From contig JTFK01001331.1 in NCBI GenBank assembly GCA_000818945.1, positions 1 through 28,323 of the forward strand: a DNA stretch of 28,323 bases, in the 5' to 3' direction. A program made the position numbers and the translations under genes. The notes beneath the pieces were generated by a model. It did not search any database. It saw nothing but the letters and a program-made list of their open reading frames with translations, and was not told where the DNA came from. This DNA is from Schizochytrium sp. CCTCC M209059 (Eukaryota; Sar; Bigyra; Thraustochytrida; Thraustochytriidae). Below, piece after piece: positions 16,463-24,900 of the stretch (its first letter is position 1; each line of letters starts with the position of its first letter).

Positions 16463-17608
16463 TTAAATGACATCGAGAGCAAGCACGCGCCCATCTGAAG
16501 GACGCCGATGCTTCTCTGGAATGGCAGCTCCGGTGACAATGTCAAAGTCGCGCATGAGCGCCTTATTACGCCGCACGCCCCTGGGCCGGATAAATTCCCG
16601 TGCAAAGAGTCGCTGATGTGTGTTATCATTGCGCCCGGGCGCGGACTCGACACGATGTCTACTTTGAAACATGGGTAAAACGCCGCGAGCTTGCTCAGAG
16701 CCATTGTCCTCGGCATCGTCCCCGGGGACGGTCTCGAGTGTGAGAAGATCGAAGCCGCGACTCACACGACTATCGCTCAGATAAGCGATTTTGTCGGCGC
16801 GCTGCTTACGCACTTCAGCTGTTTGTGCGCGAACACGTTCAAGCTGCTCAGCACGATGGCCGTAAATCGAGGACTCGAGATTGTTCGGTGAGTCGACACC
16901 AAGGACGCCGTTTGGATATCGCGTGCGCAGAACCTCGAGAGCACGCGCGCGATCGCTCTGGGCCTTGCGAAAGAGTTGTTCGGCCATTTTGGTCTTCTTT
17001 TCGAATTCATGCACAAGACGTCGTTCCTGGGGTGTTATGAGCTTGTCGCCGAGATTAGCGCCCATGGAAACAGGACGTGCCAAATGCGTGGGCTGCGGTT
17101 GGCTCACGCCTCTGTATGGATGAAAATCCCCGTCGGTCTCCACCACGAGCTCATGATCATCGCCTTGAGAACCCTCTTGCAGGAGACGGTCGACCTCGGC
17201 AAAGAGTTCCGCATGTCGCGTGGCAATAAGCGTATCGGCGCCGTCCTTCGCCCGACATCCGGGCGACCCAGAGCCGATAATGCCGCCCTGGCCAGGGGGC
17301 TCGAGAAATGTGACAGCGCCCGGGTCGGGGTAGTAGTTTCTATTCTTGGCGAGCGTGCCGACATCAAAGGTGGTCTCCGCCTGGAGCGAGGCGCTCGCAT
17401 CTGGCCTGGCGTCGAGGAATTTGTCGAGCGCTCTCGCGTGGACAATCTTGTCTATCCTCGGCCGCTGTTTACGTGCTGCTCGCAGCACGGACTTGCGCGT
17501 CGGCCGCCCTAGCGCTGACGACGAATCCATTGCCGTCACGGCTCTGGACGCAGTCGTTGTGGCTGTTGTCGCCCCCCCTGCAGGACCGAGCGAAGGCGCG
17601 GTGTCCAT
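16463..17608 (-). CDS. Unrecognised protein, charged and helical in the middle, possibly cytoskeletal
   Basis: The 381-residue product matches no family I can name. Residues 1-45 are Ala/Thr/Ser-rich and probably disordered. A short basic stretch (RKSVLRAARKQRPR) follows. Around 85-100 is a tyrosine/proline phrase, NRNYYPDPGAVTFLEPPG, that looks like a conserved linear motif. Residues about 195-290 are strongly helical and charged. The C-terminus has the phrase RRNKALMRDFDIVTGA, reminiscent of short motifs in protist ciliary or cytoskeletal proteins; that link is a guess. The open frame continues upstream to about 17875 without an ATG, only TTG. I therefore use the ATG at 17608; 17530 is a second candidate. 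If the upstream part is coding, an intron or non-ATG start would be needed. A 14-codon ATG-started frame at 17880 in another frame could be an upstream open frame. Confidence 0.7.
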   Translation of the reverse strand: MDTAPSLGPAGGATTATTTASRAVTAMDSSSALGRPTRKSVLRAARKQRPRIDKIVHARALDKFLDARPDASASLQAETTFDVGTLAKNRNYYPDPGAVTFLEPPGQGGIIGSGSPGCRAKDGADTLIATRHAELFAEVDRLLQEGSQGDDHELVVETDGDFHPYRGVSQPQPTHLARPVSMGANLGDKLITPQERRLVHEFEKKTKMAEQLFRKAQSDRARALEVLRTRYPNGVLGVDSPNNLESSIYGHRAEQLERVRAQTAEVRKQRADKIAYLSDSRVSRGFDLLTLETVPGDDAEDNGSEQARGVLPMFQSRHRVESAPGRNDNTHQRLFAREFIRPRGVRRNKALMRDFDIVTGAAIPEKHRRPSDGRVLALDVI

Positions 17609-18164
17609 CGCGCTGCGGTCTTTGCACGTTTCTGACGTTGCTGCGAAGTCTTTTGGCCAGCGCGACACTCCGCGCTGCGCCTTGCACCTGCGCTCCGTCG
17701 TCGCGCCGAGGCAAGGACTCCTGCTGTCCGTAGAACCTGCGCGCACGCGCGCTGTGCGCGCTCTCGAACTTGGCTTGCTTCCAATGGCCGAGGTCACACA
17801 GCATCCATCTTCTTGGTCAGAATGTGAGCGGCGGATCAGATACGCAGGAACTCTATTAACCGGATCTCTGCGCAACCCATATTTATCAACATTTTCTATA
17901 AAAATGTTAAGGTAGCATCTAAGGAAGATGATGTTATAGGCCTAGAACAACTTGAACAGTAAGTGAGGGAGGGTATACCAAAGAAGGGAAACCAACATGT
18001 TTAGTTTGTAAACTGCAAATGGCTCTTGCTCTCTCTTGGTATGTATACATCCATACACGCACTATTGTGCGCGGGCGCCCGCCCCGTTTGCCGCACAAAA
18101 ACGCTGTAAGTGGGCGTGCAATCTTTTTTATCTCCCTCTTTCTCTCTCTAATCTCGTGACGGGG
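17609..18164. promoter_or_regulatory. Upstream region of the unrecognised gene, with an AT-rich patch
   Basis: This 556-bp spacer holds the promoter of the minus-strand gene at 16463-17608 and the 3' end of the minus-strand gene at 18165-19511. A distinctly AT-rich patch at about 17855-18060 stands out from its GC-rich surroundings and contains a perfect hairpin. A pyrimidine tract near 18125-18150 is next to the stop of the upstream gene. Confidence 0.45.
17888..17908. repeat. Perfect AT-rich inverted repeat (8-bp arms, 5-base loop)
   Basis: AACATTTT at 17888-17895 and AAAATGTT at 17901-17908 are exact reverse complements around CTATA. The site is about 280 bp upstream of the chosen start of the gene at 16463-17608. 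It could be a protein-binding palindrome or part of a promoter; no known factor is assigned. Confidence 0.75.
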
Positions 18165-19511
18165 TCAGGTCGATTTGGCCTGAAAGAACTGGCCAATTCG
18201 TGCTTGCCTGTGATCAAGCTCGGGGGGCGGGGCCTCGACGCGAGAGGCCCCTGGTCTGGACGACGCCGCGGCCTCGGCAACCGGCTTGGGAAAATCTGGA
18301 GCGAGAAATTCGAGTGACTCGGCACCAGTGACGATGGCTTTGCGCAAATGACGGTACGCAATGGTCTTTCGCTTGGGCTCGACAAAACGCATCGTCTGCT
18401 CTGCTGCAAACTCGAGAAAAAGCTCGGTAGCCTTTGCGATCGCCAATGTGGCGTCCTTTGAGGCTCGTCCCACGTCCTTGTCACGCTTGACAATGCGCGA
18501 CACGACAGACAGCGGGATCTGAAGAGTGCGATCATTTGCAGCGTCTCGTTCATCCTTCTTTTTGGCCTTCTTTTGAACGCCACCTGCGTCAAGAAATGCC
18601 TTGAGTTCGCGCGCGTACTTTTCCTTTTCCTGTGTAGCTCGCTCATTAAAAGGCTTTCGCTCCTCATCGCTCATGGCACGCCACTGCATGGCCCAAAGCT
18701 TGGTTGCGTCGCTCACCGACTTGCACCCTTCTGGCAACGCGCTCCCTGGCGCCATATCACGTCTCTTTTCCTCCAAGTACAAGAAATAGCTTGAGCGTGG
18801 CCGTTTGGGCTCCTGCAGACCTAAGGGTTCTGATGCCTCGTTTGCCTCCTCCTGGCCATTCTCGTCAATTCCGGAGTCGTCATCACCAGCAGGATAATGG
18901 TCCTCTTCGACTTCGGCGTCGATATCGTCATCATTGTCGTCATCATTGTCGTCGCCATCATCATCATCAATCTGCATGTCCTCGGCTTCATGATCAACAA
19001 GGCACTCCTTTTCGCTCGCGACATTGGTTTTGTCGATGCAGGTTTCTTTGGCGCCAGCGAAATCGTCGTTACTATTTTCCATGTTTTGCTCATGATCTTG
19101 GGATTCTTCGTTTGGTTTTTGATCGTCTTCGCCATCAGCCTCATCATCATTGATTTCCTTCCGTCGCTTCGGGCTCACCGCGTTATCGTCTCCGCCGCTG
19201 CGCTCGGAGCGCTTTCGATCGCGCAGGTCCTTTTCTAGCGCGACAGTCTTCGCATGATCGTTGTCGTCGACGTCTTTTTTAATAGCTTGTGCGTCGTCAC
19301 CGTTATTTGCGGCCTTCTCCTTTTCTGTGGCATCCTCATCTTCCACATCATCAGGAGTAGCAGCAGCAGCAGCAGCAGGAGCAGCAGGATCACCAGCAGC
19401 AGGATCACCAGCAGGAGTCGCTCCTGCCTTGACCGCAGCGTCCAGTGCCACTTGGTCTTCCTCTTCTCCTGCTTGAAAATCGTGATTCGCGTTGACTTCG
19501 GCGTCTACCAT
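18165..19511 (-). CDS. HMG-box / POLE4-CHRAC-type histone-fold fusion with C-terminal PIP box
   Basis: This 448-residue nuclear protein joins three modules. Residues 1-230 are acidic, low in complexity and rich in Asp/Glu, Ala and Asn, with a basic KRRK patch near 115-118. An HMG box covers about 235-306 and begins PKRPRSSYFLYLEEKRRDM; the DNA-bending Trp region is KLWAMQWRAMSDEERKPF. A histone-fold domain of the NF-YC/POLE4/CHRAC1 class covers about 329-408. It keeps PLSVVSRIVKRDKDV, AKATELFLEFAAE and RKTIAYRHLRKAI, the pattern of the Dpb3/POLE4 subunit. The last residues hold a canonical PCNA-interacting motif: Q436, I439, F442 and F443 in QARIGQFF. Inference: a replication- or remodelling-linked factor that binds DNA, pairs with a POLE3/Dpb4-like partner and is tethered to PCNA. 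The ATG at 19511 is in ACCATGG. The gene is divergent from the 282-residue gene with 1 kb between them. Confidence 0.94.
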   Translation of the reverse strand: MVDAEVNANHDFQAGEEEDQVALDAAVKAGATPAGDPAAGDPAAPAAAAAATPDDVEDEDATEKEKAANNGDDAQAIKKDVDDNDHAKTVALEKDLRDRKRSERSGGDDNAVSPKRRKEINDDEADGEDDQKPNEESQDHEQNMENSNDDFAGAKETCIDKTNVASEKECLVDHEAEDMQIDDDDGDDNDDDNDDDIDAEVEEDHYPAGDDDSGIDENGQEEANEASEPLGLQEPKRPRSSYFLYLEEKRRDMAPGSALPEGCKSVSDATKLWAMQWRAMSDEERKPFNERATQEKEKYARELKAFLDAGGVQKKAKKKDERDAANDRTLQIPLSVVSRIVKRDKDVGRASKDATLAIAKATELFLEFAAEQTMRFVEPKRKTIAYRHLRKAIVTGAESLEFLAPDFPKPVAEAAASSRPGASRVEAPPPELDHRQARIGQFFQAKST

Positions 19512-20071
19512 GGTGCTCGCGTCTCTTTAGTCTCTTCGACCCGAGCGTGCTGCCCCGCGCTCTGCCTGCACGTCCAAGAACTTCGCCGCGCTCGGGCTCT
19601 GTCTCCGTCGCTTTCTTTCGCCCATCTTGGCGCCAACCTAACGACCTCTCTCCTCTCCCTCCCTGACCCCCATCCCATCCCATTCTCCCTTGTACCCAAA
19701 TTGACACCGCCGCTCCCTGCCCCCCTCTATGGGTCTACTCTGCATCTTAATTTTTCTACAAAAACGTCTACTCTACCTCCCCTCATCTTCCTTTTCCCCC
19801 ATCGCTCGCCGCCGCGGCAGCCCCAGCTCGCGGCCTCTCCGTCTGCGCAACGCACAGAGAGTCCGCACGTACCGCTGCGCCTCGTGGCGGCCGCAAGTGG
19901 GCCAACGCCGCGGCGACAAGTCGGCCTAACGCGGCGCGCAAGTGCGGAACGCGCCTCGGCCCAGTGTCCATTCGCCCCTCTCTGTCTCCACATGGCCGGA
20001 GCAAGTGCACAATCAATCACTCACTCAATCAAACAATAAATCCTCTCCGGCCCAGCCTCGGCAGCGAGCCC

Positions 20072-20072
<1 letters not shown>

Positions 20073-20111
<39 letters not shown>
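20073..20111. repeat. (GCAC)n tetranucleotide repeat
   Basis: About nine near-perfect GCAC units lie in the divergent intergenic region. The alternating purine-pyrimidine pattern continues into GCGCGC. Such sequence can adopt Z-DNA in other systems; this is a general property, not evidence of function here. Confidence 0.9.
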
Positions 20112-20290
20112 GCGCGCACGCAGGCAGAGCGCAGCAGCGCGGCGCAGAGCAGCGCCGGGAGCGCAGGCGGCGCGCGCGGGAGCGGCCGGGCGCTGGGCGC
20201 GCGGAGCTGGCTCGAAATCGATCGACCTCGGATCGCCGTCGCGCGGCATCTTCATCTTCATTCACATCGTCTCTGCCTCGGCGACGCTCG

Positions 20291-20322
20291 CGCGCAAGGC
20301 TCGCGCAAGGCTCGCGCAAGGC
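20291..20322. repeat. Triple 11-bp repeat, TCGCGCAAGGC
   Basis: CGCGCAAGGC occurs three times in a row at 11-bp spacing, about 200 bp before the start codon of the 282-residue gene. The period is close to one helical turn. The array would present the same face of the helix three times if bound by a protein. Confidence 0.85.
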
Positions 20323-20515
20323 GCGGCGCGGGAGCGCGGCCGCGGGAGGCTCCACCTGCCGCAGCGGCGCTGGCGGCCGCGAGGCGAGAGAAGAGGCGGG
20401 GGCGGGGCTGGATTCGGCCGCTCTGCGAACGTCGTTGGCCATAAGCCGCCGGCCGTCCCCGAACAAGCAAGCGCGCGAACGTCGCGGCGCAGCGAGGGCG
20501 TAGACGCCAGGCAGG

Positions 20516-21364
20516 ATGCAGGAGCAGCAGCGCGTGGTGCGCGCGTACTCCGAGGATACCGAGCGGCCATACTTTCAGATTCGGTACCGCCTGTCGCTGA
20601 CGGGCAAGGAGCTCCTGGCAGATGCCTTGAGTGGAAACCCCATGTACGGAATGAATGGCATGCCCTCGCGCGGAGATCGCAGCGAGAGCGTGTCCACGAC
20701 GGTGTCAATGGCGCCCGGCGCGGCCGCCAGCGACGTCGGCATCTTCGGCGGCTTTCAGGGTTTGGGGGCCGAAAACGGCGACCCCACGAACCGTGCGTCT
20801 CGCTCGCGCTCGCTCGAGTTCACCAATTACATGGCCGCAGACGGGCCGCAAACCAATTTTCGTCCAGGGCAAAATGGAGTCTTTCCAGAGTCGGATCATC
20901 AGTCCTCGTACATGGATGTGGACCAAATGGCGGAGTTGCGTCGATCCAGGAGCGCTGGCACGGCTTCCGAGTTCCAGCTTAATCGCGGCGCACCCGCCAT
21001 TCCCGTCGAGGATCTTCATAATCCGAACAGTCATTTCCAGGACATTGCACAGAGTTATCCTGAGCTTGCGACCGAGTTTAGCGGGTTGGTCACTTGCCTT
21101 AACAGCAAAAACGTGCGCAAATACCGTGTTGGCCAGCCATACCGCAAAGGCGTGATTATTGGCATTGACGACGAGCAAGGCAAGATTATTGTCTACCAAC
21201 GGAATCTGCCCATGGGAACGCTCGTGATCATGCACTCCAAGCCACACGCGCGCTACGAAAAGGGTTACACCGTCCAAAACATCCAAGGCCGGGTCCTCGG
21301 CACTGTGCACGCCATGGATCGTGTCCAGAATCTTCTTGTCGTCAACACGAGCGCCGCGTTATAG
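20516..21364 (+). CDS. Orphan 282-residue protein with a beta-rich C-terminal domain and two RSRS sites
   Basis: I do not recognise a family. Residues 1-35 look structured (PYFQIRYRLSLTGKELL). Residues about 40-160 are Gly/Ser/Asn-rich and probably disordered. This part carries two matched basic-serine motifs, RSRSLEF near 96-102 and RRSRSAG near 142-148, which resemble AGC-kinase or 14-3-3 sites. Residues about 195-282 alternate short hydrophobic strands with charged turns (GVIIGIDDE, KIIVYQRN, GTLVIMHS, NLLVVNTS), suggesting a compact beta-barrel or sandwich. No signal peptide or membrane segment is visible. The ATG is the first in frame, in GCAGGATG. Steady coding-like composition and clean ends support a real gene. 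Its divergent partner is the HMG/histone-fold gene, which may mean shared timing but shows nothing about function. Confidence 0.82.
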   Translation: MQEQQRVVRAYSEDTERPYFQIRYRLSLTGKELLADALSGNPMYGMNGMPSRGDRSESVSTTVSMAPGAAASDVGIFGGFQGLGAENGDPTNRASRSRSLEFTNYMAADGPQTNFRPGQNGVFPESDHQSSYMDVDQMAELRRSRSAGTASEFQLNRGAPAIPVEDLHNPNSHFQDIAQSYPELATEFSGLVTCLNSKNVRKYRVGQPYRKGVIIGIDDEQGKIIVYQRNLPMGTLVIMHSKPHARYEKGYTVQNIQGRVLGTVHAMDRVQNLLVVNTSAAL

Positions 21365-21942
21365 ATACAAAGCAGAAACCCATGTACCACACATTTTTTT
21401 TTCGCCGACGGATCGACGGGCTATGACAGACCAAGCAAAAAACGAAGGTTACGGCGCGAGCACGCGCTTGGCGCCGTCCTTTCCGTGTACAGTACGCGCT
21501 CGCGCCCTTTGGCTGGCGCCTATTTCACAAGCTCAATTTCTCTTGCTCTTTTCTTTTTCTCTCGTTCTCTTTTTTTTCCCTTCTTCTTCTTCTTCTCCTA
21601 CCATTTGTCTATTGAATATCTCTCTGACTTGCCAATCAATAGCGGGCATGTTTCCCTTATCGAATAATACTTCGCAGTCTCTCTTTCTCCCTCCCTTTCC
21701 CTCTCTCTCTTTCCCTCCAGAGACCCATCCATCGAGACCTATGGCGTATATTGCGAAACGAGCCGTTGACCCAGGAGATGATATGATGTGTCATGTCAGG
21801 TCTATATTTTACGTAAGGACGAAGAAAACATCGACTTTCGACGCGTGGCTGTTGTGCGCATGTAAATCGCTCGGCCCCGGCACTTGGCGCTTGCAAGCGC
21901 TCGCTGGTGATCGCAAGCCGCGATCGCCTCGTGCATTTCACC
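21365..21942. promoter_or_regulatory. Spacer and probable leader before the large TPR gene
   Basis: This 578-bp spacer has a long pyrimidine tract at 21538-21601 and another at 21676-21720. Several ATGs occur in other frames before the main start. One frame from 21741 overlaps the main start and could be an upstream open frame if transcription begins that early. A GTAAG donor-like site occurs near 21813, but no intron is demonstrated. Confidence 0.45.
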
Positions 21943-24900
21943 ATGGCCACTGCCGGCGCAGGCGACGAGCGCGATCTCAAGGTGCTACGAACGGTATACC
22001 GTGCCCTGGACACGCTGCAGGATGACCGTGTGAAGCGACAGGACCTGCTCAGCATTGCCACAAAGATTCATGACAGGGAACTTCTTGACAAAATACGCAA
22101 GCGCCCCTGGCTCCAGGACTTGTTGCAGCCAGAGCGATGGGGTAAGCACATTCTCCGCACCTCGTTCTCGAGGACCGGGTCCATTACATGTGACGCCTTT
22201 GTCACGTTCTGGGGCGACTACAAATCACAACAACTTGAGAAACAGGAAGGAAAAAATGCGCTCGAGACAACCTACACCATTGGCTTCAGCAACAACAACA
22301 AGAACAACAACAACAGCGATAACAACAGCAATCACAACAGCGATTTCGAGGATGGGATGCGCATCGAAGAAGATAGCAACAACAGTGAGCTTGGTACATT
22401 TACGCGACGCGACACTTACGGCTCTATCGGGAGCTTTGGGTCTGCTGGAACTGATTTCTATGCCAAGTATCAACAGCAACAACAGCAGCAGTTAACGCAG
22501 CAACAAGATCAGCATCACCAAGAGGAGCGGCGCGTCGAGACCAATCCAGACGAGTCGGCCGCAAAACTTCGACAGCCACCACAAGGGCCCCGCAAGATTT
22601 TGCGCGCTCTTAGCGTCACAAGTCGAGGATCGTCAGACGTTTTCGGCACTGGCGATGTTCGTGGCTCCGATGTGCACAAGACCGCATCTGCGGCGCCTGC
22701 ACCCTCCCCCGGGGTCCGCGTCACTATTCGGGCGAATCTCAAAGGCGCAGCGGGACAGCCAGGAGCCGCGGTAGCAGCGAGTCCATCTCCACCACAAGTC
22801 ATGGTTGTCAGTGGTACATTTGAAGACTTTCGCGCCAGTCTTGCGCAGCGACTGGGTATTGCGTGGCAAGATGATTACATTATCATTCATAGTTTGCTTC
22901 GCGCCCAGGTCTCGCGGCTGGAGGATATTCGCGAAGGTGATCAACTTGAAGTCGCCCGGCGGGAGAACTTCCGGTCTGCACCAGGATTCGAACCTCGTTG
23001 TGTTCTAAATGGTTCAAGTACGCTGGAAACAAGCGTCGCAGAAGTCAGAGATCGGTGGCCGCAACCGCGAAAGTCGATCGACTCGGGAGTTGGAGGTAGC
23101 GAAGCCCCGCACTCCGACACTTCGGCGCATGAGCAAGTCCGTGTCAAGGAGATTTCCCCATATGCCACCTTTGCCCGCCGACCAAGCTGGAAAGACCAGT
23201 ATGACGCTCAGCCGCTTCCTTCGGCAGTCCGCCATAGTATTCGTTCGATCCTCAAAAGAGTATCGACATCGTCGAGCCGCTGGCAGCATGTCGGGCCCGA
23301 GGGTTGCTGTCCACAAGAAGATGAAGTTCGCGAAAAGCTCTCCGAGCTGGCCGCCTCAGAAAAGCGTGGCAAGCTGTTGTCGGTCGAAAAAGTGTTGGGC
23401 TATATTGATAAACTCGGACTCCAGTACGGTCTTGGCAAGAATCACGCTCGCCTCCTTTTTGTTGCTGTCGACCAAGAAAACACTGGAAGCATTTCGATGC
23501 GACACTTTCAAGACATGATCATGCTCTGGCGCGAAGTATGGGCCGAGCATCAGGCTGTGTTGCGCATGCGAGCTGCAGAGGCCGAGGCGGAAGAGCAGCT
23601 TCGACGCGAAGAAGCAGCGGCAAGCGCTGCACAGCTTGCCAGTCGCAGGGAGCGCGATAATGATGGTCGTCAAGACACTGGATCGGCCGCATCAATTGCT
23701 TCTGATGCAAGTTTTGAGGATGGCATGCGAGGAAACTCATTTGCTTCTTCACTCTTGAGTTCCCGCCAAGAGCAAGACGCGTCTCGCCGTCCCAAGACCG
23801 CGGACTCGCGTTCAGGATCTGCGTCAAAGTCCTCGCGGACGAAGGCGACGCCGGGGGTCTCTTCAGTCTCTAAAAAGCGACCATTTTACTCGAAGATCTC
23901 GCAAGCGACAACGCACAACAAGCACATGTCACAGGAAGCCTCCGACAAGCAAAAGCGAATTTTACAGGCTCGCGCTGCAGCAAACAAGCTGTCGCTCTCT
24001 GCATTACGGCCCGTGTCGGCCAGGCCAAATGTGGGGGTCTCGGATGGAACGTCTGCTGGTCGACAGCGCCCCCCGCGTACGCCTTCTTTGCAACAACGAC
24101 GGGGTTCGCTCGCATCGACAGCAGACGAAACGCATCAAAGACCAAGCACAGCACCCTCGGTCCCCGGTGTTCGCCGACCGGCCAATGTGCTTGCTTCTTA
24201 CTCGACCGAGGAAGACTTTTTGCGAGCTATGCATGAGAGCAAAGGCGAAGACCCAGATCTCCTCGTTGGCTACGCAAGCCTATTGTTGAGCCAGGTGCAG
24301 CGTCGCTCTGGATGCCTTCACGTGCCGCAAGGCTCCAGTAACTCGGGCGTGCATGGTGCAGTGCGCAGTGGAGCTCAAGCCACAGGATTGGCAGGCTGTG
24401 AGCGCATGGAAAATCCTCTTGATGCGGTGCACCGTCGCAAAATGGAAAAGGCGCGCCAAATGCTCACACGTGCATTGAGCGCAAGTAAACTGAGCGAGGA
24501 CAAACACACAGAAGCGTGGGCAGAAACAAGGGCTGAGATTCTTTGCAAGCTTGGTGAGGTATGCGAGCTGGAAGGCGACGCGAGCCAGGCGCGCACGCTC
24601 TTTCACAAAGCGGTTCGGGAAAATCCGCGAAGCTCGCACATTTTGTGCAAGTACGGGGCGTTCTTGCATAAGCTTGGGGATACAGCTGGCGCAAAGGAGT
24701 ATTTGCTTGAGGCATTGGTGCATGACCGAAATTGTGTGGATGCCTTGCTCGGGTATGCGATTCTCATGTCGCGGTCCGCAGACCCTTGCGACCATAAGCT
24801 CGCGGCGCAGTACTTTGAGCGGGCGCGCAAGAATGCGCGGCAGAATCGCGCCCCCAAGGACGTGCGTGCCAAGGTCTTGAGCCAGGTGGCCATTTACGAA

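Larger units (their letters stand above)
19512..20515. promoter_or_regulatory. Divergent intergenic region between the HMG/histone-fold gene and the 282-residue gene
   Basis: This 1-kb region must carry promoters for both genes. It contains a pyrimidine-rich part (19640-19810), a (GCAC)n repeat (20073-20111), an 11-bp triple repeat (20291-20322) and GC-rich leader sequence up to the plus-strand start. The long open frames in it run through the simple repeats and are rejected as genes. Confidence 0.5.

Noticed and set aside
22975..23040. T-arm-like sequence (reverse strand GGTTCGAATCC) suggesting a tRNA
   Set aside because: It lies inside the large TPR coding frame. The five-base stem does not pair fully, and no acceptor or anticodon stem could be matched around it.
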